Below are positions 42,734-53,849 of a stretch of 64,000 bases of DNA, in pieces. The stretch lies in NCBI RefSeq assembly GCF_011045125.1, contig NZ_JAAKZF010000004.1:124001-188000 (forward strand). Direction: 5' to 3'. This DNA comes from Allomesorhizobium camelthorni. GTDB taxonomy: Bacteria > Pseudomonadota > Alphaproteobacteria > Rhizobiales > Rhizobiaceae. Made by a program: the position numbers and the translations under genes. Numbering within the stretch: position 1 is the first letter of the stretch; each line of letters starts with the position of its first letter. The notes below the pieces were generated by a model. The model worked only from the letters and a program-made list of their open reading frames with translations. It did no database searches and was not told where the DNA came from.

Positions 42734-43729
42734 CTATTTCTTGCCGAGCTTGGCGAGGGCGCGGTCGATCGCGGCCGTATCCCAGAAATCCTCGACCTTC
42801 AAGGTCGCCGGATCGCCTTCGATCTGGCCGGCGATACTGAAGAACGCGAAGTCGTCGGCCGCGGCCTCGGCTCCGCCGCCGTTCGGCGCGAGGGCGCCTG
42901 CCTCTGCCGTCTCCTTGTAGTACTCGGTGATTTCGGCGTCCGCTTCCGCGCCGAGGTCCGGCAGCAGCTTGTACTTATTGCGGAATTCGACCGCGACCGC
43001 CGGGTTCTCGGTGATCTCGCGGGCGGTCTTCATCAGTTCTTCAACCAGAACATCGACGTCGGCCGCATTGTTCTTCAGGTAGTCGGCCGTGGCGAAGAGC
43101 GCCTCGTCCGATGCGCCGAGGTCCTCGACCGGCAGAACGACGAACTTGCCTGGCGCTTCCGCTTCGAGCGCGCGCCGATTGGCCGCGTCGACGATCGAGG
43201 CCTTGATCGTGCCCTGGAGAAGCGCGTTGCGCCGGACTTCGGAGCCCGGAACGTAGCTGATGTTGCCGAGCGTTATGCCATGGTTCTTCGCCATCAGAAG
43301 CATGACCGCCTCCGTGCCGGAGCCGCGCGCCTGGACCGCCACTTCCTGCCCGTCGAGATCCTTCCATTCCTTGTAGAACTCGCTGTTGACGACCGGGAAG
43401 AAGCGCAGCGTCGAGATCTGCGCAAAGACGCGGATCGGCACGCCGACCTTCTGGATCAGCGTATAGGGCGCGCCGATGCCGACGTCGGCCTGGCCGCCGA
43501 CAACAGCCTGGGCGGCAAGGTCCTCGTCATTGAGGATGATCAGTTCGACATTCACCCCACGCTCCTTGGCGCGCTCGATCGCAGCCAGCGTCTGGATGGA
43601 TTCGATGCCGGGCAGATCGCCGAACGCGATGCGCATGTCGCCAGCGCTTGCCGCCGATAAAGGCGCGGCGCTTCCCAGGATCGCCGCGAAAACCGTTGCA
43701 AGGATGGTACGTCTGGACAGGCTGGCCAT
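42734..43729 (-). CDS. NitT/TauT-type ABC transporter, periplasmic binding protein
   Basis: Binding protein of 331 aa, NMT1/SsuA-like fold. Export signal MASLSRRTILATVFAAILGSAAPLSAASA, twin arginines included, precedes the mature FGDLPGIESIQTLAAIERA. QADVGIGAPYTLIQK and QARGSGTEAVMLLMAKNHG form the ligand cleft. Nothing in the sequence fixes the ligand; an organic acid, sulfonate or aromatic compound would fit the FAH and Mo-hydroxylase neighbours. It is the first gene of the operon, opposite the GntR regulator. Confidence 0.83.
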   Translation of the reverse strand: MASLSRRTILATVFAAILGSAAPLSAASAGDMRIAFGDLPGIESIQTLAAIERAKERGVNVELIILNDEDLAAQAVVGGQADVGIGAPYTLIQKVGVPIRVFAQISTLRFFPVVNSEFYKEWKDLDGQEVAVQARGSGTEAVMLLMAKNHGITLGNISYVPGSEVRRNALLQGTIKASIVDAANRRALEAEAPGKFVVLPVEDLGASDEALFATADYLKNNAADVDVLVEELMKTAREITENPAVAVEFRNKYKLLPDLGAEADAEITEYYKETAEAGALAPNGGGAEAAADDFAFFSIAGQIEGDPATLKVEDFWDTAAIDRALAKLGKK

Positions 43730-43748
43730 TTTTATTCCTCCCGTTTTG

Positions 43749-43769
43749 TAACCAATATGGTATTGGTTA
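43749..43769. promoter_or_regulatory. probable GntR operator
   Basis: TAACCAATA, three bases, TATTGGTTA: a perfect inverted repeat 19 bp upstream of the binding-protein start. Half-sites recur at 43784 (ATTGGTCAA) and 43891 (ATTGGTTAA, in the gntR coding start). It is the natural site for the divergent FadR-type regulator. Confidence 0.7.
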
Positions 43770-43882
43770 AGCCTATGGCATGAATTGGTCAAGGATGAAT
43801 CTATCCTAATCCGCCTACAAGAGCGCAGGCTCTGGATATTGACGCCTTGGACCAATCGTCTTAACACCAGCAATGGGAATCA

Positions 43883-44596
43883 ATGCGCGAATTGGTTAAA
43901 TCGATGGATGTTGGCGGGAATGGCGGCCACGCCGCACTGGTCCAGCTTCAGGCCTATCTCGCCCAGATGGATCATACGGGCGAGACGCGGCTGCCGGCGG
44001 AACGGGAATTGTGCGAAAGCCTCGGCGTTTCGCGCGGCGACCTGCGCAAGGCGCTGGCGGTGCTGGAGAAGGACGGCCGCATCTGGCGGCACGTCGGCAA
44101 GGGCACCTTTGTCGGCAGCGGACCGATCGAGGAGACCATCGGCATCTCCGAAATCGCCGGCCGCACCAATCCGGCCGACGTGATGCGCGCGCGCCTGATC
44201 ATCGAGCCGGAGATCGCGCGCGAGGCGGCGCTGCACGCCACGCTCTCCGATATAGCCGCGATGCGGCAATCGCTGGTCCAGACGCGCGAGGCCGCCACCT
44301 GGCGGCAGTATGAGAATGTCGACAATCTGCTGCACCGGCAGATCGCGCAGGCGAGCCGCAACAATGTGCTGCTCGGCCTGTTCGACGTGCTGAACGCCGT
44401 GCGCCGCACCGTCGTGTGGGGCCGCCTGCGCTCGGAAGGCGCCCGCCCCCCGGCTGACCACCACAGCTTCGCCGACCATGAGCGCATAGTGGAGGCTATC
44501 GCCGAGCGCGACCTCGGCGGCGCGGCAGCAGCCATGCGCCTGCATCTGCAGCAGGTCGGACGGCGGCTGATCCCCCTTCACGAAGCCGCGGAATAG
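43883..44596 (+). CDS. GntR-family (FadR subgroup) transcriptional regulator
   Basis: Regulator of 237 aa. The winged helix (LPAERELCESLGVSRGDLRKALAVLEKDGRIWR, residues about 38-72) and a helical FCD effector domain (VMRARLIIEPEIAREAAL to AAMRLHLQQVGRRL, with metal-site histidines) are present. FadR-subgroup proteins usually respond to organic acids or sugar acids. It is divergent from the NitT/TauT-type operon, which it probably represses, and convergent with rhaI. Confidence 0.86.
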   Translation: MRELVKSMDVGGNGGHAALVQLQAYLAQMDHTGETRLPAERELCESLGVSRGDLRKALAVLEKDGRIWRHVGKGTFVGSGPIEETIGISEIAGRTNPADVMRARLIIEPEIAREAALHATLSDIAAMRQSLVQTREAATWRQYENVDNLLHRQIAQASRNNVLLGLFDVLNAVRRTVVWGRLRSEGARPPADHHSFADHERIVEAIAERDLGGAAAAMRLHLQQVGRRLIPLHEAAE

Positions 44597-44618
44597 CGGC
44601 CCGCGCCGGAATTCAAAT

Positions 44619-45911
44619 TCAGACGATCCCGCCGCCTCCCGAGACGACAGCCGGGCGCTGCGCCGTGACCTTCCGGCGATAGCCGGCGGCGCGATAGACG
44701 GCAACCGGATCGATCGCGCCGCCTTTCTCCGAGCGCGCCATGGCCAGGATCGGCTCGACATCGGTGCGGTAGGCGGCCTTCAGCGTCTGCGTCGCCATCA
44801 GCGCGTCATTGTCGTCCTGGAAACAAGCCAGCGCCTTGCGGTCGACCAGCAGCGCCTGGGCATAGGCGCGCTGCACCTCGGCCGCCGAAAGCATCAGGCT
44901 TTCGATGGGATCGGTGACGTTGTGGCTCTGGTCGAGCATGTGCGCCGGATCAAAACCTCTGGCGCCCGAGAGCTCCGCGTCGACCAGCTCGTTGAAGATC
45001 AGGAAGAGCCGGTACGGGTCGATCGAACCAGTGTCGAGGTCGTCGTCGCCATATTTGGAATCGTTGAAGTGGAAGCCGCCGAGCTTGCCGAACTGGATCA
45101 GCCGCGAAACGATCATCTCGATGTTGACGTTCGGCGCGTGGTGGCCAAGGTCGACGAGGCAGTATGCCTTCGGCCCCAGCTCCTGCGCGATCAGGTAGTT
45201 GGTGCCCCAGTCCTGCACGACCGTTGAATAGAAGGCCGGCTCGTACATCTTGTGTTCGGTGAAAAGCCGCCAGCCGTCCGGCAGTTCGGCATAGATCTCC
45301 TGCATCGCATCAAGATAGCGGCGGAACGCCTTGGCGAAGTTCACCTGGCCAGGGAAGTTCGAGCCGTCGCCGATCCACACCGTCAGCGCCCTGGAACCGA
45401 GCGTCTTGCCGATCTCGATGCATTCCAGATTGTGCTCGACCGCCTGCTTGCGCACGGCCGCGTCGGCGTGGCTGAGCGAGCCGTATTTGTAGGAGAGCTT
45501 CTGGTCTTTCGCGTCGGAAAACGTATTGGAGTTCATCGCATCGAAGCCGAGGCCGAAACGTGAAGCCGCCTGTTTCAGCCGCGTCGGATCGGCTTTGTCC
45601 CACGGGATGTGCAGCGAGACGGTCGGCGTCGCCCGGGTCAGTTGCGCGATGACTGCGCAATCCTCAATCTTGTCGAAGATGTCGCGCGGCTCGCCGCCGC
45701 CGGGAAAGCGGGCAAAACGCGTGCCGCCGGTGCCGACGCCCCATGAAGGGATGGCGACGCCGAACGAAGCGACCTTTTTCTTGATCTCGTCGATCGCGAT
45801 GCCGCGCCGGGAGAGCTGGTCGCCGAGCGCCTCGTAATCGCGCTTAAGCGCTGCCTGGCGCGATGCGTTTTCCCGCTCGACGATGTCGGCGGAGATGAGT
45901 TGCTCGGTCAT
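44619..45911 (-). CDS. rhaI: L-rhamnose isomerase
   Basis: Metal-dependent aldose-ketose isomerase (TIM barrel, 430 aa) of the catabolic-sugar-isomerase family that converts L-rhamnose to L-rhamnulose. It is of the rhizobial/Pseudomonas RhaI type rather than E. coli RhaA. Active-site stretches WIGDGSNFPGQVNF, LFTEHKMYEPAFYSTVVQDW and LVDLGHHAPNVNIE carry the metal ligands. GGAGGG precedes ATG 45911. It follows rhaD in a two-gene leftward operon with repeat copy E between them. Confidence 0.92.
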   Translation of the reverse strand: MTEQLISADIVERENASRQAALKRDYEALGDQLSRRGIAIDEIKKKVASFGVAIPSWGVGTGGTRFARFPGGGEPRDIFDKIEDCAVIAQLTRATPTVSLHIPWDKADPTRLKQAASRFGLGFDAMNSNTFSDAKDQKLSYKYGSLSHADAAVRKQAVEHNLECIEIGKTLGSRALTVWIGDGSNFPGQVNFAKAFRRYLDAMQEIYAELPDGWRLFTEHKMYEPAFYSTVVQDWGTNYLIAQELGPKAYCLVDLGHHAPNVNIEMIVSRLIQFGKLGGFHFNDSKYGDDDLDTGSIDPYRLFLIFNELVDAELSGARGFDPAHMLDQSHNVTDPIESLMLSAAEVQRAYAQALLVDRKALACFQDDNDALMATQTLKAAYRTDVEPILAMARSEKGGAIDPVAVYRAAGYRRKVTAQRPAVVSGGGGIV

Positions 45912-45943
45912 TTTTATTGTTCCCTCCAATGCTTGCTTAGCCA

Positions 45944-46089
45944 GCGCTGCCCCTCACCCTTACCCTCTCCCCGTAAAGGACGGGGAGAGGGAGGCGTCGG
46001 CGTTGCTGCCATCCTCTCCTCTCCCCGTTCTTACGGGGAGAGGATGCCGCCCATTCGACTTCGCTCAGGAGGCAGGTGAGGGGCAGCGC
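45944..46089. repeat. family 1 palindromic repeat, copy E
   Basis: Compound palindrome between rhaD and rhaI: left end GCGCTGCCCCTCACCC, right end GGTGAGGGGCAGCGC, with CTCCCCGT/ACGGGGAG hairpins inside and a diverged CATTCGACTTCGCTCAGGA module. It again sits after the first gene of an operon. Confidence 0.87.
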
Positions 46090-46110
46090 CGACCCTCAAA
46101 GGGGGCACTC

Positions 46111-48213
46111 CTACCGCGTAAAACTCTGCGCGTTGCCGGCGTCGACATTGATGATGTTGCCCGTCGATTTCGCCGACATCTCGGATGCGAAGAAATAAAC
46201 CGCCTCGGCAATGTCCTCCGGAAACACCGAGCGCTTCAGCATCGAGCGCGAGCGGTAATGCTCCTCGAGATCGTCGGTCGACATCTTGTAGGCCGCGGCG
46301 CGCTGCTCCTTCCACTCTCCGGTCCAGATTTTGGAGCCGCGCAAAACCGCGTCCGGATTGACGACGTTGACGCGGATCTGCGCCTCCGCCCCTTCCAGCG
46401 CGAGGCATCGCGCCAGATGGATCTCGGCGGCCTTGGCGGTGCAATAGGCGGCCGCGTTCGGGGATGCGGCGAGACCGTTCTTAGAAGCGATGAACACGAC
46501 GTTGCCGCCGATCTTCTGGGTCCGGAACAGCTTGAAGGCCTCGCGGCTGACCAGGAAGTAGCCGGTCGCGAGGATGTCCATATTCCTGTTCCACAGCGAC
46601 AGCGTCGTCTCCTCGATTGGGGCCGATGAAGCGAGGCCGGCGTTGGATACGAGAATGTCGATACCGCCGAACGCGACCGCCGTTTCGGCGAACCCGCCAA
46701 TCACAGCCGTCTCGTCGGTGACATCGAATTTCACCGCGCGGACGAAGTCGCTGCCCGATTTTTTGCCGAGCTCGGCTTCGGCCGCGGCAAGAGCTTGTTC
46801 GTCGATGTCGGCCAGAACCACGCAGGCGCCATCGGCGAGCAGGCGGGCCGCCGTCGCGCGGCCGATGCCGCCGGCGCCGCCGGTGACGAGCGCAATCTGC
46901 CCGGCGAGCGGCTTTGGCTTGGGCAGGCGCTGGAGCTTTGCTTCCTCCAACTGCCAGTATTCGATGCCGAACGCTTCTTTTTCGGGCAGGCCCATATAGG
47001 ACGAGACGGTCGACGCGCCGCGCATCACATTGATGGCGTTGACATAAAATTCGCCCGAAATGCGCGCGGTCGCCTTGTCCTTGGCGAAGGTGATCATGCC
47101 GACGCCCGGCACGAGGTACACGACCGCGTTCGGATCGCGCATGGGCGGGGAATCCGGCTGCTTGCAGCGCTCGTAATAGGCGGCGTGGCCGTGGCGATAG
47201 GTTTCGAGGGCGGCGGGCAGGCCAGCCAGCGTCTTCTCGACATCAGGCTTCGCCGGATCGAAATCGATCACCAGCGGGCTGATCTTCGTGCGCAGGAAAT
47301 GATCGGGGCAGCTGGTTCCGAGCGCCGCGAGCTTTTCCATGTCCCTGGAGCCGACGAATTCCAGCACGGCCTCCTGGTCGTCGAAATGACCGACTTTGCG
47401 TTCGGAGGCGGAGATCATGCCGCGGATCGCGGGCATCAGCTGCGCGGCGATAGCCTTGCGCTCGGCGGCCGGCAGCGTAGCGACGACGGCGCCGCCGAAC
47501 GCCGCCTTGCCTCGCGTCTCCTGCTCGAACCACTCGATCGCGCGGTTGATGATGCGGATGGTGGTTTCGTAGCACTCCTTCGCGGAGTCGGCCCAGGTGA
47601 ACAGGCCATGGCTTTCAAGCACGACGCCGACGGCGTTCGGATTTTCCCTCGCGAATTTTTCGAGCCACAGGCCGAGTTCGAAGCCCGGCCGCTTCCATGG
47701 CAGCCAGCCGATCTCGTCGCCGAAGATGCGCGTGGTCAGTTCCTTGCTGTTGCTCGCAGCCGCGATCGCGATGATGGCATCCGGATGCATATGGTCGACA
47801 TGCTTCTTCGGCACATAGGCATGAAGCGGCGTATCGATCGATGCCGCGCGCGGGTTCAGGTTGAAGGTGCAATGCGGCAGGTAGCCGACCATCTCGTCTT
47901 CATGGTCGAGCCCGCGATAGAGCTTCTTAAGCGCTTCGAGCTTTTCCATGTAGAGCGTCGCAAAACCATCGAGCTTGATGGTTCCGACGTCGCCGCCGGA
48001 GCCTTTCACCCACAGAACTTCGACGGGGTCGCCGGTGAGCGGGTCCCTCTCCATCACCTTGGCGGAGGTGTTGCCGCCGCCGTAATTGGTGATGCGCTTA
48101 TCGGAACCGAGCAAGTTTGAGCGGTATAAAAGCCGCTCGGATTCGCTCATCTTCGAAGCTCTTGCCTCATCCCAAAGATTGGCGAGGCGCGAACCGGTGC
48201 GCGTTTCAAGCAT
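46111..48213 (-). CDS. rhaD: bifunctional rhamnulose-1-phosphate aldolase / lactaldehyde dehydrogenase
   Basis: Fusion protein of 700 aa. The N-terminal class II aldolase domain (residues about 1-430; DHMHPDAIIAIAAASNS contains zinc-ligand histidines, and ESHGLFTW a third) would split L-rhamnulose 1-phosphate into dihydroxyacetone phosphate and L-lactaldehyde. The C-terminal short-chain dehydrogenase (VTGGAGGIGRATAARLL; catalytic YCTAK) would oxidise lactaldehyde. This fused RhaD is the form known from rhizobia. GGGAGG precedes ATG 48213. It is divergent from rhaR. Confidence 0.92.
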   Translation of the reverse strand: MLETRTGSRLANLWDEARASKMSESERLLYRSNLLGSDKRITNYGGGNTSAKVMERDPLTGDPVEVLWVKGSGGDVGTIKLDGFATLYMEKLEALKKLYRGLDHEDEMVGYLPHCTFNLNPRAASIDTPLHAYVPKKHVDHMHPDAIIAIAAASNSKELTTRIFGDEIGWLPWKRPGFELGLWLEKFARENPNAVGVVLESHGLFTWADSAKECYETTIRIINRAIEWFEQETRGKAAFGGAVVATLPAAERKAIAAQLMPAIRGMISASERKVGHFDDQEAVLEFVGSRDMEKLAALGTSCPDHFLRTKISPLVIDFDPAKPDVEKTLAGLPAALETYRHGHAAYYERCKQPDSPPMRDPNAVVYLVPGVGMITFAKDKATARISGEFYVNAINVMRGASTVSSYMGLPEKEAFGIEYWQLEEAKLQRLPKPKPLAGQIALVTGGAGGIGRATAARLLADGACVVLADIDEQALAAAEAELGKKSGSDFVRAVKFDVTDETAVIGGFAETAVAFGGIDILVSNAGLASSAPIEETTLSLWNRNMDILATGYFLVSREAFKLFRTQKIGGNVVFIASKNGLAASPNAAAYCTAKAAEIHLARCLALEGAEAQIRVNVVNPDAVLRGSKIWTGEWKEQRAAAYKMSTDDLEEHYRSRSMLKRSVFPEDIAEAVYFFASEMSAKSTGNIINVDAGNAQSFTR

Positions 48214-48302
48214 GATAGGCAATCCTCCCGAAGCGCAGTGGCGAGCGCAATATTTCTGGACCGAAATTCGCACGCGCCGGCCACACATGTCAATCAGAAA
48301 CG

Positions 48303-48355
48303 ATCAATAACGATCATATTGCACTGCACAACGAAATAATTTGATTGTTATTGAT
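48303..48355. promoter_or_regulatory. paired inverted operator sites between rhaD and rhaR
   Basis: ATCAATAACGATCA at 48303-48316 and TGATTGTTATTGAT at 48342-48355 are inverted copies of one motif, 13 of 14 bases matching. They flank the centre of the 190-bp divergent region. A DeoR-type repressor binding both would control rhaDI and rhaRSTPQUK together. Confidence 0.72.
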
Positions 48356-48403
48356 TGACATTGCGCGAAGCTGCTGCCTAGATGAAGCAGCTTGGGAGGA
48401 GCA

Positions 48404-49213
48404 ATGCACGAGAGAGAGCGCCACCGGATCATTCTGTCCGCCGTCCAGGAAAAACCTGTCGTGACGGTGCCGGAACTGGTCGAACTGACGGAATCGTCGG
48501 AGGCGACGATCCGGCGCGACATCGCCGCGCTTCACCTGCAGAAGCGGCTTCGCCGCGTGCGTGGCGGCGCCGAATCGATCACACCGCCGCAATTCATGGG
48601 CATAGCCGGCCGGCCGTTCAGCGTGAACGAAGCGCTGCATGCCGCCCAAAAACGCGCCATTGCACGGGAAGCCGTCGAACTCTGCAAGGACGGCGACCCG
48701 ATCATCATCAATGGCGGGACCACGACCTTCCAGATGGTCCATTTCCTGACCAACCGCCGGATGACGATTTTCACAAACTCGTTTCCGATCGCCGACCATC
48801 TGCTGAAGCATTCCAAGAACACGGTGATGCTTTCGGGCGGAACGATCTATCGCGAGCAGAACATCATCCTGTCGCCGTTCGAGAACGACGTGACGCGGAA
48901 TTTCTACGCCAAGCGCATGTTCATGGGCGCGCAGGGACTTGGGCCGCTCGGCCTTATGGAAGGCGACCCGCTGCTCATCCAGGCGGAGCAGAAACTGATC
49001 GACCAGGCGGACGAACTGGTCGTGCTGATCGACTCGTCGAAATTCCGGCAACGCTCGAGCCTTATTCTCTGCCGGCTGGCGCGGATTTCGACGGTGGTGA
49101 CCGACGCGGGCCTAGAGGACCGCGACGCAAAGATGCTGGAGGACGCGGGCGTTTCGCTGGTCGTGGCGAAAAACCAGCGTTCGAACAGTGAGGATGCTTC
49201 GCTGCAGGCATAG
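48404..49213 (+). CDS. rhaR: DeoR-family regulator of rhamnose genes
   Basis: Repressor of 269 aa. The N-terminal DeoR helix-turn-helix (RIILSAVQEKPVVTVPELVE, then ESSEATIRRDIAALH) precedes a sugar-phosphate-binding C-terminal domain (VELCKDGDPIIINGGTTTFQM). In rhizobia RhaR represses the rhamnose genes and responds to a pathway intermediate. GGGAGGAGCA precedes ATG 48404. It heads the seven-gene operon rhaRSTPQUK. Confidence 0.9.
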   Translation: MHERERHRIILSAVQEKPVVTVPELVELTESSEATIRRDIAALHLQKRLRRVRGGAESITPPQFMGIAGRPFSVNEALHAAQKRAIAREAVELCKDGDPIIINGGTTTFQMVHFLTNRRMTIFTNSFPIADHLLKHSKNTVMLSGGTIYREQNIILSPFENDVTRNFYAKRMFMGAQGLGPLGLMEGDPLLIQAEQKLIDQADELVVLIDSSKFRQRSSLILCRLARISTVVTDAGLEDRDAKMLEDAGVSLVVAKNQRSNSEDASLQA

Positions 49214-49255
49214 GCGGCGAGGAACAATGCAACCGCTCACGGGAGGAACCGACTA

Positions 49256-50251
49256 ATGAGCATATTCAGGAAACTGCTGGCGACCGCTGCAATCGCGGCC
49301 GTCATGTTTGCCGGCCCGGCCAATGCAGAATCGATAAAGATCGCGCTTGTCGTCAAAGCCCTCGGCAACGGCTTCTTCGACGCCGCCAACAAAGGCGCCC
49401 AGGAGGCGGCCAAGGAACTCGGCGACGTGGAAGTCATCTACACCGGTCCGACCGCGGCGACGGCCGAAGGCCAGATCGAGATCGTCAATTCGCTGATCGC
49501 GCAGAACGTCAAAGCCATCGCGATATCCGCCAACGACCCGGACGCGCTGGTGCCGGTGCTGAAGAAGGCGATGGACCGCGGCATCACGGTCATCTCCTGG
49601 GATTCGGGCGTCGCGCCGGAGGGACGTCAGATGCACCTCAATCCGTCGGACACAGGCCTGATCGGCGAGACGATCATCAAGCTGGCCGCGGACTACCTGC
49701 CTGAGGGCGGAGATGTGGCGATCCTGTCGGCTTCGTCGACGGCGACCAACCAGAACGCCTGGATCGAGGCGGCCAAGAAGGTCCTTCCGGAGAAATTCCC
49801 GAAGATCAATCTCGTGGCCACGGTCTATGGCGACGACGATTCGGTGAAGAGCACCAACGAAGCCAAGGGCCTGATCGCCAGCCATCCCAACCTCAAGGCG
49901 ATCATCGCGCCGACCACGGTCGGCGTCGTTGCCGCAGCGCAGGTCGTCACCGACCAGAACCTGATCGGCAAGGTCAACGTGACCGGTCTCGCGCTGCCGT
50001 CCGAGTTCAAGCAGTTCATCGACAACGGCGCTTCACAGGCGGTCGCTCTCTGGAACCCGATCGATCTCGGCTACTCGGCGGTCTATCTCGCCCACGGCAT
50101 CGCCACGGGCAAGGCGAAGGCCGAACCCGGCGCAAAGCTGTCGATCGGCAAGGTTGGCGAAGTCACGCTCGACGACACCAACTCCGCCGCGATGGCGCCG
50201 CCCTTCCAGTTCGACAAGTCGAACATCGAAGAGTTCTCGAAGATCTATTGA
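49256..50251 (+). CDS. rhaS: rhamnose ABC transporter, periplasmic binding protein
   Basis: Ribose-type binding protein of 331 aa with signal peptide MSIFRKLLATAAIAAVMFAG ending at NAES. Lobe motifs IALVVKALGNGFFDAANKGA and AIAISANDPDALVPVLKKA are visible. It captures L-rhamnose for the RhaTPQ transporter. GGGAGGAACC lies upstream of the ATG. A strong hairpin follows the stop codon, before rhaT. Confidence 0.9.
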   Translation: MSIFRKLLATAAIAAVMFAGPANAESIKIALVVKALGNGFFDAANKGAQEAAKELGDVEVIYTGPTAATAEGQIEIVNSLIAQNVKAIAISANDPDALVPVLKKAMDRGITVISWDSGVAPEGRQMHLNPSDTGLIGETIIKLAADYLPEGGDVAILSASSTATNQNAWIEAAKKVLPEKFPKINLVATVYGDDDSVKSTNEAKGLIASHPNLKAIIAPTTVGVVAAAQVVTDQNLIGKVNVTGLALPSEFKQFIDNGASQAVALWNPIDLGYSAVYLAHGIATGKAKAEPGAKLSIGKVGEVTLDDTNSAAMAPPFQFDKSNIEEFSKIY

Positions 50252-50264
50252 TCCGACAAAATCG

Positions 50265-50301
50265 GCCGCGGCGGCCTGGCTTTCGACTTTGCCGCCGCGG
50301 C
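50265..50301 (+). terminator. intercistronic hairpin between rhaS and rhaT
   Basis: GCCGCGGCGGC and GCCGCCGCGGC, perfectly complementary 11-bp arms around a 15-base loop, with no T run. Because the operon continues, this is more likely a partial terminator or 3' mRNA stabiliser that keeps rhaS more abundant than the membrane components. Confidence 0.6.
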
Positions 50302-50329
50302 TCAATTAAAGACAGGGCTTGAGAGATAA

Positions 50330-51864
<1,535 letters not shown>

Positions 51865-51868
<4 letters not shown>

Positions 51869-52842
51869 GCGCTCTTCTAAAATACCGCGAGATGTTCCTC
51901 GTTGCCGCGATCGCTCTGCTCATCGCGGCGATCACGCTGCGCTTTCCCGCCTTCGCGCGGCCGCAAAACCTCGCCGCCGTGTTCAACGACACTTCCATCC
52001 TGGTGATCCTGGCGCTCGGGCAGATGGCGGTCATCCTGACGCGCTCGATAGATCTGTCGATGGCGTCGAACCTCGCGCTGACCGGCATGATCGTAGCGCT
52101 GACCAACGCCAATTTTCCCGGCATTCCGATCCCGCTGATCATCCTCGAGGCGCTGACGATCGGGGCCGTCCTCGGCGCCTTCAACGGCGTGCTTATCTGG
52201 AAGCTCGGCATTCCGGCGATCGTCGTCACGCTGGGCACCTTGACCATATTCCGGGGCGCAACCTTCGTCGTCGCCGGCGGGACCTGGGTCAATGCCGACC
52301 GGATGACCCCGGCTTTCATCGCGCTGCAGCGCGGCGAATTCCTTGGCATGCCGGTTCTGTCCTGGTTCGCCATCGTGGCGATCGTCGCCTTCTATCTCGT
52401 GATGACGCGAACGCCGGTCGGCCGCTCGATCTATGCCGTCGGCGTCAACCCATCGGCCGCGGTTTACGCAGGCATCGATGTCGGCCGCGCCAAGTTCGTC
52501 GCCTTCTGCATCTCCGGCATGGTCGCGGGGCTGTGCGGCTATCTCTGGGTATCGCGCTACGTGATAGCCGCGACCGAGGTCGCCAATGGCTACGAGCTCA
52601 ACATCATCGCCGCCTGCGTCATCGGCGGGGTGTCGATCGCCGGCGGCATCGGTTCGGTCGGCGGAGCCGTGCTCGGCGCGCTGTTCCTCGGCATCATCAG
52701 CAACGCCCTGCCCGTCATCAACATCTCGCCCTTCTGGCAAATGGCGATCTCCGGCACGGCGATCCTCGCCGCCGTGATCCTCAACGCCCGCGGCGAGCGC
52801 AAGCAGGGGCGCATCATCCTGAAGAAGGCGGAAGCGGCATGA
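51865..52842 (+). CDS. rhaP: rhamnose ABC transporter permease RhaP
   Basis: RbsC-type permease of 325 aa with multiple membrane segments, the [16 protein letters not shown] motif and [20 protein letters not shown] ATPase-contact loop. Coupled by ATGA overlaps both to rhaT upstream and rhaQ downstream. Confidence 0.9.
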
Positions 52843-53849
52843 GCGCGATCGAAACCAGTGCCGCGCCGCGCAGGATACCCGATCGGCTCGACACGCCGCT
52901 CAAGGGGGCCGTGCTCTCGTGGGAGGCGCTGCTGGTCGCCGTCGCGGTGGCTATCTTCGTCATCAACAGCCTGGCGTCGCCCTACTTCCTGAACGCATGG
53001 TCGCTGTCCGACCTCACTTTCAACTTCACCGAAAAGGGCCTGATCGCGCTCGCCATGGCGCTTCTGATCATCAGCGGAGAAATCGACCTGTCGGTCGCGG
53101 CGATCATCGCGCTTGCCTCAACACTGATGGGCATGGCGCTGCAGGCGGATGCCGGCACGCCGATGCTGGTTGCGATAGGCATTGGCACAGGGCTTCTGTG
53201 CGGTGCGTTCAACGGCCTGCTGGTCACCGGCCTCGGGCTGCCGTCGATCGTCGTCACCATCGGCACGATGAGCCTCTTTCGCGGGGTGGCCTTCATCATC
53301 CTCGGCGACCAGGCGTTCAAGGGCTATCCGGCCAGCTTCGCCTTCTTCGGCCAGGGCTATGTCTGGTGGGTGGTGTCGTTCGAGCTGACGCTCTTCCTCG
53401 CCGCGGCGCTGGTCTACTGGTTCCTGCTGCACCGCACGAGTTTCGGCCGCCGCATATTCGCCATCGGCAACAACTCTGTCGCGGCTCAGTTTTCCGGCGT
53501 CCGGGTCGCGCGGGTGAAGTTCATCCTGTTCTGCCTCACCGGGCTTATGGCCGGCGTCGCCTCGGTGCTCATCACCTCGCGGCTCGGCTCGACGCGGCCC
53601 TCGATCGCCCAGGGCTACGAGCTGGAAGTGATCACAATGGTGGTGCTCGGCGGCGTCAGCATTCTGGGCGGCGCGGGCAGCATAGTCGGCGTCGTGCTTG
53701 CCGCCCTCATCATGGGCATGGTCACCTTCGGCTTCGGCCTGCTCAACGTGCCCGGCATCGTGATGTCGATCTTCATCGGCCTGCTGCTGATCCTGGTCAT
53801 TGCACTGCCCATCATCTGGCGGCGTCTGTTCGGACGGAGGCCAGCATGA
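52839..53849 (+). CDS. rhaQ: rhamnose ABC transporter permease RhaQ
   Basis: Second RbsC-type permease, 336 aa, with [20 protein letters not shown] and [20 protein letters not shown]. It would form the channel with RhaP. The start at 52839 overlaps the rhaP stop by four bases, and its own stop overlaps the rhaU start. Confidence 0.9.
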   Translation: MSAIETSAAPRRIPDRLDTPLKGAVLSWEALLVAVAVAIFVINSLASPYFLNAWSLSDLTFNFTEKGLIALAMALLIISGEIDLSVAAIIALASTLMGMALQADAGTPMLVAIGIGTGLLCGAFNGLLVTGLGLPSIVVTIGTMSLFRGVAFIILGDQAFKGYPASFAFFGQGYVWWVVSFELTLFLAAALVYWFLLHRTSFGRRIFAIGNNSVAAQFSGVRVARVKFILFCLTGLMAGVASVLITSRLGSTRPSIAQGYELEVITMVVLGGVSILGGAGSIVGVVLAALIMGMVTFGFGLLNVPGIVMSIFIGLLLILVIALPIIWRRLFGRRPA

